From: Synechococcus sp. 1G10
GTDB taxonomy: Bacteria > Cyanobacteriota > Cyanobacteriia > PCC-6307 > Cyanobiaceae
Length of the DNA stretch: 64,000 bases
Reading direction: 5' to 3'
Assembly: GCF_002252625.1 (NCBI RefSeq)
Contig: NZ_NQKW01000005.1
Location: forward strand, 1 to 64,000
Shown here: positions 38,894 through 48,916 of the stretch, in pieces
How the letters are laid out: every line of letters starts with the position of its first letter
Position numbering within the stretch: position 1 is the stretch's first letter
The notes under the pieces: generated by a model
What the model saw: only the letters and a program-made list of their open reading frames with translations
Told to the model about the DNA's origin: nothing
The model's database searches: none
Made by a program: the position numbers and the translations under genes

Positions 38894-39466
38894 TCACCAC
38901 AATCCTCGAACAGGAGCTCCGCTGGAAGGACTGGCTGCAGATGGGGCTGCCGTCTGAGCAACCGGGCGCAGATCGAAGCGACCGCCAGGATTGGTCAGCC
39001 GCGGCGCGACCCAGCCCGCCAGCTCAAGCCCCTGCACACCGCTGATCTCCCCACCCGATTCCATGCCGCCGACCTCGCAGTCGCAGAGCAGCAGCAGATC
39101 GAGCTGGTCGGATTTGGCGTTGAGGTTGCCCTGCACCGCCACGGTGGTCTCTCCCAGCTGCATCTCACCGCGCAGGTCGACCATCTGGCCCATGGGAATG
39201 GCCTCCGCCAGGCGCAGCTGCACCGGCAGGGGAACACCGCCAGCGAAGGAGCGGTAGACGCCAGACCACACCCTGGGCAGGTCGCGGGCCAGATCGACGG
39301 CCCGGCCCTTGGGATCGAAGGTTTCCACGGGCCCGAGCTCGGCCTCAAAGACCTGCACCGCCGCAGTGGGCGGAGCGCCGAATGGCACGACACTTCCCAC
39401 CGGCAGGGGAGTCATGGCCAGCTGGGGGTCGGCGGCAGCCAGCAACAGCGGAAGAAGCAGCGGCAT
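38894..39466 (-). CDS. conserved exported protein, unknown function
   Basis: 190 aa with a short signal peptide ([17 protein letters not shown]). The mature part is beta-rich ([40 protein letters not shown]) with [14 protein letters not shown] near the middle and a disordered tail. No family I can name. It lies between the TPR gene and thiG on the opposite strand. Confidence 0.65.
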   Translation of the reverse strand: MPLLLPLLLAAADPQLAMTPLPVGSVVPFGAPPTAAVQVFEAELGPVETFDPKGRAVDLARDLPRVWSGVYRSFAGGVPLPVQLRLAEAIPMGQMVDLRGEMQLGETTVAVQGNLNAKSDQLDLLLLCDCEVGGMESGGEISGVQGLELAGWVAPRLTNPGGRFDLRPVAQTAAPSAASPSSGAPVRGLW

Positions 39467-39591
39467 CGAAACGGTTCAGGGCACGTGAGCGCAGGCTAAG
39501 GGCCGAGGCGCCATCAGGCAGGACAAAACAGCCGCCAGGGCCACCGTTCGCGGTAGTTTCGCGGCATGGCCTGGGCCTCGACGACATCCCG

Positions 39592-40401
39592 ATGGACAGC
39601 GACAGCCTGGTGATCGCGGGACGGCCCTTCCGCAGCCGTCTGATGACCGGTACCGGCAAGTATCCGAGCCTGGCGGCGATGAAAGCCAGCCTGGCGGCCA
39701 GCTCCTGCGAGATCGTCACCGTGGCGGTGCGCCGGGTGCAGTCGCTGGCCGCTGGGCATGAGGGCCTGATCGAGGCGATCGACTGGAGCCGCCACTGGAT
39801 GCTCCCCAACACCGCCGGATGCGCCACCGCCGAGGAAGCGGTGCGAGTGGCGCGGCTCGGACGGGAGCTGGCGCGCCTGGCCGGCCAGGAGGACAACAAC
39901 TTCGTGAAGCTGGAGGTGATTCCGGACAGCCGCCACCTGCTGCCGGATCCGATCGGCACCCTCCATGCCGCTGAAGCCCTGGTGCGGGAGGGCTTCGTGG
40001 TGCTCCCATACATCAATGCCGATCCGATGTTGGCGCGGCGGTTGGAGGAGGCCGGTTGCGCCACGGTGATGCCGCTGGGCTCTCCGATCGGCTCTGGCCA
40101 GGGGATCCGCAACGCCGCCAACATCGCCCTGATCATTGAGAGCGCCCGGGTTCCTGTGGTGGTGGACGCCGGCATCGGTGTTCCCAGCGAAGCGGCCCAG
40201 GCGATGGAGATGGGAGCGGACGCCCTGCTGATCAACAGCGCCATCGCGATGGCGGGCGATCCGGCGGCCATGGCCCGAGCCATGGCCATGGCCACCGAGG
40301 CGGGCCGCAGCGCTTACCTGGCCGGGCGGCTGCCGATGCGTTCCGAGGCCAGCGCCAGCTCACCGCAGCAGGGCCGGATCGGCACGGCCGCTCAGGCCTA
40401 G
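39592..40401 (+). CDS. thiG: thiazole synthase
   Basis: 269 aa TIM-barrel enzyme that forms the thiazole ring of thiamine from deoxyxylulose phosphate, ThiS thiocarboxylate and dehydroglycine. [20 protein letters not shown] carries the region around the active site, [20 protein letters not shown] follows, and [16 protein letters not shown] plus [20 protein letters not shown] form the phosphate site. ATG 39592 is the start used; the frame is open further upstream but without a better start. thiL of the same pathway is at the right end of the window. Confidence 0.95.
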   Translation: MDSDSLVIAGRPFRSRLMTGTGKYPSLAAMKASLAASSCEIVTVAVRRVQSLAAGHEGLIEAIDWSRHWMLPNTAGCATAEEAVRVARLGRELARLAGQEDNNFVKLEVIPDSRHLLPDPIGTLHAAEALVREGFVVLPYINADPMLARRLEEAGCATVMPLGSPIGSGQGIRNAANIALIIESARVPVVVDAGIGVPSEAAQAMEMGADALLINSAIAMAGDPAAMARAMAMATEAGRSAYLAGRLPMRSEASASSPQQGRIGTAAQA

Positions 40402-40480
40402 GTCCCGTAACAGTCCTTCTCAGGGCTGAGCCAAGCCGGCCTGCGCTGGGTAACTTGCCGCATCCCCTGCGCCCCCAGCC

Positions 40481-40648
40481 ATGTCGGTCACCGAGGAAGA
40501 CGGCGGCAAACTCAATGCCTTCGCCAGGGAGCCCCGCATGAAGGTGATCGAGACGGGGACAGGGCGCAGCCGATCGACCATTTTGCTGCTGCTGGGAGGA
40601 GTGATGCTGGTGCTGCTGATGCTGGCGGTGGCAGTGGCGATCAGCTGA
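40481..40648 (+). CDS. small single-helix membrane protein, Psb34-like
   Basis: 55 aa, ATG 40481 to TGA 40646-40648. The N-terminal soluble part TEEDGGKLNAFAREPRMKV is followed by a single transmembrane helix (about 34-54). The pattern EExGGxLNxFAxEP followed by one helix resembles, from memory, the small photosystem II assembly factor Psb34 (Ssl1498/Tsl0063 family), which binds CP47-containing assembly intermediates. That identity is a recollection, not a search result. It sits between thiG and sqdB on the same strand. If not Psb34, it is another conserved thylakoid small protein. Confidence 0.6.
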   Translation: MSVTEEDGGKLNAFAREPRMKVIETGTGRSRSTILLLLGGVMLVLLMLAVAVAIS

Positions 40649-40713
40649 GCTCCTGGATCCCGGCCGCCTGCTGGGGGGGGGCGGAACGCCTGTAGTAGCT
40701 TGCCCCCAGGAGC
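40649..40713 (+). promoter_or_regulatory. possible structured leader before sqdB
   Basis: GCTCCTGG at 40649-40656 pairs perfectly with CCAGGAGC at 40706-40713, and the inner G8 run at 40672-40679 could instead pair with the C5 run at 40703-40707. The two pairings exclude each other. The sqdB ribosome site (AGGAG, 40729-40733) lies just downstream. Suggestive of attenuation or simply chance in GC-rich DNA. Confidence 0.25.
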
Positions 40714-40740
40714 ATCGGCTCGTTCAGCAGGAGTTCAGAC

Positions 40741-41937
40741 GTGAAGGTTCTCGTTCTCGGCGGCGACGGCTTCTGCGGCTGGCCCTGCTGCGTGAACATG
40801 GCCCAGGCCGGCCACGACGTGGTCATGGTCGACAACCTCAGCCGGCGCAAGATCGACGTGGATCTGGGGGTGGAATCCCTGACCCCGATCGCCACCGTTC
40901 ACGACCGTCTGCGTGCCTGGAAGGACACGGGCGGCCGCGCCATCCGCTTCGTGCACCTCGACATCGCTCAGGATTACCACCTGCTTCTGGAGCTGCTGCG
41001 CAGTGAGCGCCCGGAGGCCGTGGTCCATTTCGCCGAGCAGCGGGCAGCGCCCTACTCGATGAAGTCGAGCACCACCAAGCGCTACACGGTCGACAACAAC
41101 GTCAACGGCACCCACAACCTGCTCTGCGCCATCGTTGAAAGTGGCCTCGACATCCACATCGTGCACCTGGGCACCATGGGTGTCTATGGCTATGGCTCCC
41201 ATCGGGGCGCCACGATCCCCGAGGGCTATCTCACGGTGGAAGTACCCCAGGCCGACGGCAGCCGCTTCCGGGAGAAGATCCTGCACCCCACGGATCCTGG
41301 CAGCGTCTATCACATGACCAAGACGCTGGATCAGTTGCTCTTTTACTACTACAACAAGAACGACGGCATCCGTGTCACCGACCTGCACCAGGGCATCGTC
41401 TGGGGCACCAACACCGATCTCACTGACCGGGACCCCCGCCTGGTGAACCGCTTCGACTACGACGGCGATTACGGCACGGTTCTCAACCGCTTCCTGATGC
41501 AGGCCGCGATCGGCTATCCCCTCACCGTGCACGGCACAGGCGGCCAGACCCGCGCCTTCATCCACATCCGTGATTCGGTCAAGTGCGTGGAGCTGGCGAT
41601 CGACCACCCCCCCGCCTCCGGGGAAAAGGTGCGGATCTACAACCAGATGACCGAGAGCCACAAGGTCAAGGATCTGGCTGAGAAGGTGGCGGCCGTAACC
41701 GGTGCCCAGGTGAGCCACCTGCCCAACCCGCGCAAGGAGGCGATCGAGAATGATCTGATCGTCGACAACCGCTGCCTGATCGAGCTGGGCCTCAAGCCCA
41801 CCACCCTCGAGGACGGCCTGCTGAGCGAAGTGGTCGACGTGGCCAGGCGCTGGGCCGACCGCTGCGACCGCTCCCGCATCCCCTGCGTGTCCTCCTGGAC
41901 CACCACCCAGGCGGCGGCCCTCAAGGCCGTCGTCTGA
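40741..41937 (+). CDS. sqdB: UDP-sulfoquinovose synthase
   Basis: 398 aa short-chain dehydrogenase-like enzyme that makes UDP-sulfoquinovose from UDP-glucose and sulfite for the thylakoid sulfolipid SQDG. NAD site VLGGDGFCGWPCCVNMAQAG, VDNLSRRKID, the YSMKSSTTK block and the YHMTKTLDQLLFYYYNKNDG active-site region (Tyr-x3-Lys) are typical. Starts at GTG 40741 with AGGAG 7 nt before. sqdX, the next enzyme of the pathway, follows after 30 nt. Confidence 0.97.
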   Translation: MKVLVLGGDGFCGWPCCVNMAQAGHDVVMVDNLSRRKIDVDLGVESLTPIATVHDRLRAWKDTGGRAIRFVHLDIAQDYHLLLELLRSERPEAVVHFAEQRAAPYSMKSSTTKRYTVDNNVNGTHNLLCAIVESGLDIHIVHLGTMGVYGYGSHRGATIPEGYLTVEVPQADGSRFREKILHPTDPGSVYHMTKTLDQLLFYYYNKNDGIRVTDLHQGIVWGTNTDLTDRDPRLVNRFDYDGDYGTVLNRFLMQAAIGYPLTVHGTGGQTRAFIHIRDSVKCVELAIDHPPASGEKVRIYNQMTESHKVKDLAEKVAAVTGAQVSHLPNPRKEAIENDLIVDNRCLIELGLKPTTLEDGLLSEVVDVARRWADRCDRSRIPCVSSWTTTQAAALKAVV

Positions 41938-41967
41938 GCTGAGGACCATGCCCAAACGGCAGCGCCC

Positions 41968-43101
41968 GTGAAGATCGCACTGTTCACCGAAACCTTTCTC
42001 CCCAAGGTCGACGGCATCGTCACGCGTCTCACCAAGACCGTGGAACATCTGGTGCGCGCCGGAGATGAGGTGCTGCTGTTCTGCCCGGAGGGCGCCCCCT
42101 CTCTGTTCATGGGAGCCCGGGTGATCGGCGTACCGGCCCTGCCCCTGCCGCTTTACCCGGAGCTGAAGCTCGCCCTGCCCCGTCCGGCCGTGGCTGAGGC
42201 CCTGGAGGCGTTCCAGCCGGATGTGGTGCATGTGGTCAATCCGGCGGTGCTGGGCCTGGGGGGCATCTGGATGGCGCGAACCCGCCAGATCCCCCTGGTC
42301 GCCAGCTATCACACCCACCTGCCCAAGTACCTCGAGCACTACGGCATGGGCGTGTTCGAGCCCTTGCTCTGGGAACTGCTCAAGGCCGCCCACAACCAGG
42401 CGGTGCTCAATCTCTGCACTTCCTCGGTGATGGTGGAGGAGCTGAGCCAGCGGGGCATCCAGCACACCGCCCTCTGGCAGCGTGGCGTCGACACCGAGAT
42501 GTTCCGGCCCGAGCTGCGCTCGATCGCCATGCGGCGGCGCCTGATGGGCCACCACCCCGAGAGCGACAGCCTGCTGCTCTACGTGGGTCGGCTATCGGCC
42601 GAGAAGCAGATCGAGCGGATCCGGCCCGTGCTCGACGCCCTGCCCCAGGCGCGGCTGGCTCTGGTGGGAGACGGTCCGCACCGGGCCCAGCTGGAGAAGG
42701 TCTTCGAGGGAACCGCCACCACCTTCGTGGGCTATCTGGGCGGCGAGGAGCTGGCCGGCGCCTATGCCAGTGCCGATGCGTTCCTCTTCCCTTCCAGCAC
42801 CGAAACCCTGGGGCTTGTGCTGCTGGAGGCGATGGCGGCGGGCTGCCCGGTGGTAGGCGCCAATCGGGGCGGCATCCCCGACATCGTCACCGATGGGGTC
42901 AACGGCTGCCTGTACGACCCCGACGACGACGCCTCGCTCACCGCCGCCACCCTGCGGCTGCTGGCCAGTCCCGAGCGTCGCGAGCAGCTGCGGCAGGCGG
43001 CCCGCCATGAGGCCGAGCGCTGGGGCTGGGCCGGAGCCACCGCCCAGCTGCGCTGCTTCTATCGCGATGTGGCCGGTGCCAAGCTTCAGCTGGCGGCCTG
43101 A
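41968..43101 (+). CDS. sqdX: sulfoquinovosyltransferase SqdX
   Basis: 377 aa GT4 family enzyme that transfers sulfoquinovose to diacylglycerol, completing the sulfolipid. KIALFTETFLPKVDGIVTRL at the N-terminus and LYVGRLSAEKQIERIRPVLD, FPSSTETLGLVLLEAMAAGC in the C-terminal donor domain identify it. Start GTG 41968. Pairs with sqdB. Its end overlaps the convergent mrdA gene by 16 nt. Confidence 0.95.
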   Translation: MKIALFTETFLPKVDGIVTRLTKTVEHLVRAGDEVLLFCPEGAPSLFMGARVIGVPALPLPLYPELKLALPRPAVAEALEAFQPDVVHVVNPAVLGLGGIWMARTRQIPLVASYHTHLPKYLEHYGMGVFEPLLWELLKAAHNQAVLNLCTSSVMVEELSQRGIQHTALWQRGVDTEMFRPELRSIAMRRRLMGHHPESDSLLLYVGRLSAEKQIERIRPVLDALPQARLALVGDGPHRAQLEKVFEGTATTFVGYLGGEELAGAYASADAFLFPSSTETLGLVLLEAMAAGCPVVGANRGGIPDIVTDGVNGCLYDPDDDASLTAATLRLLASPERREQLRQAARHEAERWGWAGATAQLRCFYRDVAGAKLQLAA

Positions 43102-44837
43102 ACAGGCTTGAACCAGGTGGCCAGCAGGGCCTTCACCATCGGCACGGCAATGGTGCCGCCGTAGCCACCGCTGTTCTCGCCGAAGGCAATGATCACCAGA
43201 TCGGGCTTGTCAGCCGGGGCGTAGCCGCCGAACCAGGCATGATCTGGCCGCGGCGGGTCTTCGGCCGTGCCGGTCTTGCCGGCCACGGCTGGCAGCCTGG
43301 GATCGTTGAGCATGGTGGCCGTGCCGTTGGTGACCACCTCGCGTAGACCCTGGCGCAGCACCTGGAGGGTGGTGGGCTTGAGGCCGATCCAGGTCCGGGG
43401 GGTGTCCCGCTCCACCAGGTGGGGCGTGACCAGCCAACCGCCATTGGCCACAGCCGCATAGAGGCGGGCCATCTGCAGCGGCGTCACCGAAACCGCCCCC
43501 TGACCGATCGAGGAGGTGATCGTGTCGACCGAGGTCCAGGGCTCCCCCAGCACCTTCTTCTTCCAGGCCTTGTCCCCCAGCAGCCCCGGACTCTCCTCAT
43601 CCCGCAGCTCAATGCCGGTGTAGCTGCCGTAGCCAAGGCGGCGCGCCGCCTTGAACAGCTCCTCGGATCCCACCTTCAGGCCCAACCTGTAGAAGAAGCT
43701 GTTGCTGCTCACCGCCAGGGCGAAGGGAAAACCGATGCTGCCGAAGCTGCCGTGGTCGGCATAGCACTGGCCGTCGTAGCAGAAGGACCCAGAGGTGGGA
43801 ATGGTGGAGGTGGGGCCATAGCGGCCTGATTCGAGGCCGGCGATCACACTGATCAGCTTGAAGGTGCTGGCGGGGGGAAAAGCCCGCATCGCCCGGTTGA
43901 GCATGGGCGCCTGCGGGCGGTTGAGGTGGTTCCACTGGGCCGTGGTGGGGCCTGTGGAGAAGATGTTGGGATCAAAGTTGGGGCGACTCGCCATGGCGCG
44001 GATGGCGCCGGTGCGGGGATCCATGGCCACGATCGCCCCTTTGGCCACCCCATCAAGGGCCTTCTCGGCGGTGCGCTGCAGCTCCAGGTCCAGGGTCAGG
44101 CGCAGGTCCTTGCCAGCGCGGGCCTGCTTGTCGCCCAGCACTCGCTGAACCTGCCCTGCGGCATTCACCTCCAGTTGCTGGCCGCCCCACTCGCCCCGCA
44201 GGTGGGATTCGTAGACCTGCTCAAGCCCGGTGCGCCCGATGCGATCCTGGACTCGATAGCCCTTGTCGGCCAGGCGGGCGTATTCCTCCTCGGTGATGCC
44301 ACTGGTGTAGCCCAGCACGTGGGCGGCCAGGGGGCCACCGGGGTACGCGCGCAGGTAGTCGACGTCCACCTCGGCGCCATCGAGATTGGCCGCCTGCTCC
44401 CGGAAGCGCAACACCTGAACGCTGCTCAGAGAACTGGCCAGCTCGATCCGATAGCCATCACCCTGGAGCCCCTCCTTGTGGTTCTGCTCCAGCTGATTCA
44501 CCGGCAGCGCCAGCAGCGTCGCCAGCTTCTCGCGCAGGGCCGGCCAGCGTTCCTTCGGCACCAGCCGAGGCTGCAGATAGAGGTTGTAGGTGAGGCGGCT
44601 GGTGGCCAGCACCTCCCCATGGCGATCGAGCAGGCGACCGCGGACGGGGTGACGGGGCACCAGGCGGATGCGGTTCTGGTCAGCCCGCAGGCGGTTTTCA
44701 GCACCTTGGGCCAGCTGCAGCCAGGCCAGGCGGGCCCCCATCGCCGAGGCCGCCAGCAGCACCACCGCCAGCAACCAGGCCGGCTGATGGCTCATCCCCG
44801 ACTGCCGATGTGAACCGGGCTGGAATCCAGTGGCCAT
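43086..44837 (-). CDS. mrdA: penicillin-binding protein 2 (class B transpeptidase)
   Basis: 583 aa. One N-terminal membrane anchor, a dimerisation domain (RGRLLDRHGEVLA) and a transpeptidase domain with active-site PPASTFKLI (Ser 324, Lys 327), SSN at 377-379 and KTGTAE at 521-526. It cross-links peptidoglycan during elongation, normally with RodA. All catalytic residues are present. ATG 44837 used; ATG 44795 (MSHQPAW) is an alternative. The gene upstream ends 4 nt before. Confidence 0.92.
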   Translation of the reverse strand: MATGFQPGSHRQSGMSHQPAWLLAVVLLAASAMGARLAWLQLAQGAENRLRADQNRIRLVPRHPVRGRLLDRHGEVLATSRLTYNLYLQPRLVPKERWPALREKLATLLALPVNQLEQNHKEGLQGDGYRIELASSLSSVQVLRFREQAANLDGAEVDVDYLRAYPGGPLAAHVLGYTSGITEEEYARLADKGYRVQDRIGRTGLEQVYESHLRGEWGGQQLEVNAAGQVQRVLGDKQARAGKDLRLTLDLELQRTAEKALDGVAKGAIVAMDPRTGAIRAMASRPNFDPNIFSTGPTTAQWNHLNRPQAPMLNRAMRAFPPASTFKLISVIAGLESGRYGPTSTIPTSGSFCYDGQCYADHGSFGSIGFPFALAVSSNSFFYRLGLKVGSEELFKAARRLGYGSYTGIELRDEESPGLLGDKAWKKKVLGEPWTSVDTITSSIGQGAVSVTPLQMARLYAAVANGGWLVTPHLVERDTPRTWIGLKPTTLQVLRQGLREVVTNGTATMLNDPRLPAVAGKTGTAEDPPRPDHAWFGGYAPADKPDLVIIAFGENSGGYGGTIAVPMVKALLATWFKPVQAAS

Positions 44838-44841
44838 TGCC

Positions 44842-45231
44842 TCAGGCCCCGAGGCGACGCTCGAGTTCCTCCAGGCAACCGGAGATGCGCGAGAGAGTCT
44901 CCTGCAATGCCCGCCGCTCCTCAGGCCCTCCGGGTGAGGGTGGTGGCGGAACGCTCAGATCAGTGGGGGAGTCGGCGGGCACGTCGCGCACCTCCACCTT
45001 CACCACGGGGTTGCCCAGCCCTGGTTGCACCTGGTCGAGACTCGCGCGCACGGCCTTGGCGGCCGCATCCCCCTCCTGACGCAGCTGAGCCAGCGGATCA
45101 TCCGTGGCGGTGAAAGCCTCCACCACCTGGCGAGGTCCACCCCGACGGGCCCGATCGACCACAGCTATGCCCACCGGAAGCAGGTCTTCCATCAGGGTGA
45201 GCCGCAGGGCATCAAACGGATCGGCAGCCAT
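44842..45231 (-). CDS. conserved cyanobacterial protein, unknown function
   Basis: 129 aa from ATG 45231 (MAADPFDALRLTLMEDLLPV). An alpha-rich N-terminal half (VVDRARRGGPRQVVEAFTAT) is followed by a proline-rich linker and a C-terminal helix with heptad-like leucines (LQETLSRISGCLEELERRL). Soluble, acidic. It lies 4 nt before mrdA and is probably co-transcribed with it. No family name can be given. Confidence 0.7.
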   Translation of the reverse strand: MAADPFDALRLTLMEDLLPVGIAVVDRARRGGPRQVVEAFTATDDPLAQLRQEGDAAAKAVRASLDQVQPGLGNPVVKVEVRDVPADSPTDLSVPPPPSPGGPEERRALQETLSRISGCLEELERRLGA

Positions 45232-45314
45232 GGCAGGACTCCTGAAGCAAACGCCGCTGGCAAGCACCATCGGACCGTTCGCCCAGTCTGACTCCCAGGA
45301 GAGCGTCAGCGGGT

Positions 45315-45923
45315 TCAGGGGGTGCGCTGGATCCCGGGCTCGAGAATCACGGCTCGGCAGAACTCGCGCGATCCCAGCCACCACCCGCCGACAACGGCCA
45401 GAGCGACGGCGGCGGTGAAAGGCAGCAGGGCCTGGCGGGTCATGTCAAGCCTGAACCATTCGCCCCAGCCGCGCAGGGCACGCTCACGATCAAACCGACG
45501 CCGTTCCCGCTGCTCCAGCTTATGGCGACGCTGCAGCGATTTCTCAACCCAGCGCTCGAAAGCCCGCTTCTTGGTGACCGCCATCTTGCGCTCCACCTCC
45601 AGCAGATGTCCGGCGCTGAGATCGGGATGGAAGGTGTTGATCAGCTCCAGGCTCTTGATGAACATCTCCACAGCGCCATCCTTGATCTGGCATTCACCGT
45701 CACTGAGTTCCTCCCAGTGCACTTCCGGATAGAAACGGCCACGGTTGGCCTGAATCTGCTCCTCCGGCAGCTGACCGGGTTCCCGCAGCCAGCGGTCGGT
45801 GTTGGCATCGAAGCGACGCCAGTAGAGAAAGGGATTGAGGTAGATGGTTTTTCCACCCAGCAGGATGCTGTCCTGCTGCAGGCGGCGCTGCACCTGGGGA
45901 TCCTGCTGGGTGACGGCGGTCAA
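45315..45923 (-). CDS. conserved cyanobacterial membrane protein, unknown function
   Basis: 202 aa. The N-terminal half reads LLGGKTIYLNPFLYWRRFDA and HWEELSDGECQIKDGAVEMF; a highly basic Arg/Lys-rich helix (KKRAFERWVEKSLQRR) follows, then one membrane helix near the C-terminus (LLPFTAAVALAVVGGWWLG). Likely a cytoplasmic domain tethered to a membrane. It is conserved-looking but I do not know a function. Confidence 0.7.
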   Translation of the reverse strand: MTAVTQQDPQVQRRLQQDSILLGGKTIYLNPFLYWRRFDANTDRWLREPGQLPEEQIQANRGRFYPEVHWEELSDGECQIKDGAVEMFIKSLELINTFHPDLSAGHLLEVERKMAVTKKRAFERWVEKSLQRRHKLEQRERRRFDRERALRGWGEWFRLDMTRQALLPFTAAVALAVVGGWWLGSREFCRAVILEPGIQRTP

Positions 45924-46011
45924 GGGAAACAGGCTGGGAGCCGATGGTATCGAACGCCGACCGGAGAGGCCAGCGCCCGGCCAACACTCAAACTGCTGCC
46001 CAAGGTCAGGC

Positions 46012-47610
46012 CTATTCCCACTCGATCGTGCCGGGGGGCTTGCTGGTGATGTCGAGCACCACTCGGTTCACCCCCTTCACTTCATTGACGATCCGGTTGG
46101 AGATCCGCTCAAGCAGGTCGTAGGGCAGGCGGGACCAGTCGGCGGTCATGCCGTCTTCGCTGGAGACGCACCGCAGCACGATCGGATAGGCATAGGTGCG
46201 CTTGTCGCCCATCACACCGACGCTGCGCACCGGCAGCAGCACCGCAAAGGCCTGCCAGATCTCGTGATACAGCCCAGCCGCCTGGACTTCTTCCCGCACC
46301 ACCAGATCGGCGTCGCGCAGGATATTGAGCTTCTCGGCGCTGACCTCCCCGAGGATGCGGATCGCCAGGCCTGGCCCGGGGAAAGGATGGCGGCGCACGA
46401 TCTCCTCGGGCAGGCCGAGGCTGCGGCCCACCTTGCGAACCTCGTCCTTGAACAGGCGCCGCAGGGGCTCCACCAGCTTGAACTGCAGATCCTTGGGCAG
46501 CCCGCCAACGTTGTGGTGGCTTTTGATCTTCACGGCGACCCGTTCGCCGGTCTTGGGGTCAAGATTGGTGCCGGCCGATTCGATCACATCGGGGTAGAGA
46601 GTGCCCTGGGCGAGATAATCGAAAGGCCCAAGCCGCTTGCTTTCCTCCTCGAACACACGAATGAATTCAGCGCCGATGATCTTGCGCTTCCGCTCCGGAT
46701 CGGTGATGCCGTCGAGCTTGGCAATAAAGCGATCACGGGCGTTGATGTATTCAACGCGAATATGAAACTGGGTGTCGAAGAACTCGGTGAGGAACTCCGG
46801 TTCCCCCTTGCGCATGAAACCCTGATCGATGAACATGCAGGTGAGCTGATCTCCAATGGCCCGGTGCAAAAGGAAGGCCAGCGTGGAGGAATCGACCCCG
46901 CCCGAAAGCGCCAACAGCACCCGCTTGTCCCCCACCCGCTCCCGCACATCGGCAAGCGCTTCATCAATGAAGGCCGCTGTTGTCCAATCAGGTTCACAGC
47001 CACAGATGTGATAAACGAAGTTGCGAATCATCGCCATTCCGCCGCGGGAATGCACCACTTCAGGGTGGAACTGCACCCCGTACAGACGCCGCTGGTGATC
47101 AGCCACCGCCGCTTCCGGCGTGTTGTCGGTATGAGCCAGGCGACTGAAGCCAGGCGGCAGGGCCTGCACCGAATCCCCGTGGCTCATCCACATCGTCGAG
47201 CCTTGCTCCACGTTGGTGAGCAGATCGATCGGGTCATCCACGTACAGGGGCGCCTTGCCGTACTCGCCCCGGCCGGCAGCCTCCACCTGGCCACCGAGCT
47301 GCTGCACCATCAGCTGCATGCCATAGCAAACCCCCAGCACCGGGATCCCCAGGCTCCAGATGGCGGGATCGCACAGGGGCGCCCCCTCCTCGTAGACCGA
47401 GCTGGGACCGCCGCTGAGGATGATTCCCTTCGGGGCAAGGCGCCTGATCTCCTCCACGCTGGTGGCATAACCCAACACCAGGGAATACACCTCTGTTTCC
47501 CGCACCCGACGGGCAATCAACTCGGAGTACTGGGAGCCGAAATCGAGGATGACGATCGCCGGCTGGCGTGAGCTCTCAGGCTGCTCGGTCGAGGGGGACG
47601 GGTGGGACAT
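46012..47610 (-). CDS. guaA: GMP synthase (glutamine-hydrolysing)
   Basis: 532 aa. Glutamine amidotransferase domain with the nucleophile Cys 95 in [10 protein letters not shown] and [11 protein letters not shown], then the ATP pyrophosphatase PP-loop [12 protein letters not shown] and the dimerisation domain ending PPGTIEWE. It converts XMP to GMP. ATG 47610 ([10 protein letters not shown]) fits better than the earlier in-frame start at 47649, which would overlap cbiD. All catalytic residues are present. Confidence 0.97.
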   Translation of the reverse strand: MSHPSPSTEQPESSRQPAIVILDFGSQYSELIARRVRETEVYSLVLGYATSVEEIRRLAPKGIILSGGPSSVYEEGAPLCDPAIWSLGIPVLGVCYGMQLMVQQLGGQVEAAGRGEYGKAPLYVDDPIDLLTNVEQGSTMWMSHGDSVQALPPGFSRLAHTDNTPEAAVADHQRRLYGVQFHPEVVHSRGGMAMIRNFVYHICGCEPDWTTAAFIDEALADVRERVGDKRVLLALSGGVDSSTLAFLLHRAIGDQLTCMFIDQGFMRKGEPEFLTEFFDTQFHIRVEYINARDRFIAKLDGITDPERKRKIIGAEFIRVFEEESKRLGPFDYLAQGTLYPDVIESAGTNLDPKTGERVAVKIKSHHNVGGLPKDLQFKLVEPLRRLFKDEVRKVGRSLGLPEEIVRRHPFPGPGLAIRILGEVSAEKLNILRDADLVVREEVQAAGLYHEIWQAFAVLLPVRSVGVMGDKRTYAYPIVLRCVSSEDGMTADWSRLPYDLLERISNRIVNEVKGVNRVVLDITSKPPGTIEWE

Positions 47611-47645
47611 AACGACCGAATGACGGCCTGCCGGGCCTTTTGGGC

Positions 47646-48818
47646 TCACCCTAAGTCGTGCCTGAAAGCCTCCAGCAGCTCCGCTCCGCAGGGGCCCGTC
47701 ACCCGCAGCTGCCGTTGCCGATCGAAGAGCGCCGCTCCGATCCTGGTGGTGAAACGGCCGTAGCGAGCCAGGTAAGCCTGGCTGCGGGTCTCGATCGCCA
47801 GGGCCAGCCGCGCCTCGATCCTGCCCGCCAGCGGCGCATCAAGCTCCTGCAATCGCGCCAGAGCCGCCTCCACCGTGGGCGCCGCAAACAGCCGCTCCAG
47901 CTCAGGGCCGCCCATCCCCTCGAGGGCCGCCAGGGCCGTGAGCACTTCGGCGCGACCATCGGCGAGGTGGTGGTGGGTGTGGAAGATCCCGCCCGCCAGC
48001 TTGATCAGCTTGCCGTGATAGCCGAAGAGCAACAGCCGCTCGACTCCGGCTTCGGCCGCCGCCACGATCAATGGCCCCAGCCAGTTGCCGGCCTTGAGCA
48101 ACAGGTCAGCAGGCAGACCGAGTCGGGGCGCCAGATCAAGCCCGTTCTCGCCAATCACCAGCACGAGATCGCCGGGATGGGGCGAGTGCGGCCACTGGCG
48201 CAAGGTCTCCAGGCACTCATCGAGCCGATCAGGGGCGGCGCTGCGCTGCACCACGGCCTGGGTGCCGATCAGGGCCAGACCATCCACCACACCGAAGGCT
48301 TCGTTACTGGTGCGACCTGCCAGCTCCCGCCCCCTGGGGAAGACCAGCTGGAGGCGCAGGCCGCGGCCGGCTGGCAGCAGGGGCAGAAGGTTGACCTCCA
48401 GCAGCCGACGGGCATAGGAGGAGAGGCACAGATCCCGGCTGCCGGCGCGCACCCCCAACCCCTCCCCCGCCTCCAGGAGCAAGCGCTGGGATGGCTCTTC
48501 ATCCTGCGCCGGATCCCACCAGCTCGCCTGCACCCACACCAACAAGCCCCGGGTGAGATCCAGGCCATCGCCCGGATCGCAGCGGGCCATGCCCAGGGCC
48601 TGGCCATGGCCGAGGGCAGCGGCAGCCTCCACCGGCACCAGCTCGACGCCGGGCGGCTCCAGCAGCTCCAGCGGCTGGGCCTCCCCGGAGCCCCTTAGCG
48701 CAGCAGCTGCGAACGCAAGGCCCTCGGCCTCCAGCAGCGCCTCCAGAGCCGCGCGGGCGGCGGCCGCCACCCAGACCGGCAGGGTGAAGGGCTTCACATT
48801 GGTCGTCGGCACGGGCAT
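47646..48818 (-). CDS. cbiD: cobalt-precorrin-5B C1-methyltransferase
   Basis: 390 aa. Transfers methyl to C1 during anaerobic-type corrin ring synthesis. [40 protein letters not shown] and [20 protein letters not shown] are the family's conserved blocks. The usual N-terminal GYTTGTCAAAA is replaced by [19 protein letters not shown], as I recall for picocyanobacterial members. ATG 48818. guaA follows after about 35 nt, and the class V aminotransferase is divergent. Confidence 0.92.
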   Translation of the reverse strand: MPVPTTNVKPFTLPVWVAAAARAALEALLEAEGLAFAAAALRGSGEAQPLELLEPPGVELVPVEAAAALGHGQALGMARCDPGDGLDLTRGLLVWVQASWWDPAQDEEPSQRLLLEAGEGLGVRAGSRDLCLSSYARRLLEVNLLPLLPAGRGLRLQLVFPRGRELAGRTSNEAFGVVDGLALIGTQAVVQRSAAPDRLDECLETLRQWPHSPHPGDLVLVIGENGLDLAPRLGLPADLLLKAGNWLGPLIVAAAEAGVERLLLFGYHGKLIKLAGGIFHTHHHLADGRAEVLTALAALEGMGGPELERLFAAPTVEAALARLQELDAPLAGRIEARLALAIETRSQAYLARYGRFTTRIGAALFDRQRQLRVTGPCGAELLEAFRHDLG

Positions 48819-48916
48819 GGCTGCGGTGTTGGTCAGAGAGCTGTGCCGGGGTGGGGGGACCTTGGTTTTTTAAGGTGATGGATTGGGCCGCCGCGCCCGT
48901 CCCCCCAGCGCCCCCC

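Noticed and set aside
40735-42555. A 606-codon open frame on the minus strand across sqdB and sqdX
   Set aside because: It is antisense to two clear enzymes, rich in His/Val/Gln-type shadow residues and has no family motif. GC-rich codon use leaves the opposite frame open by default.
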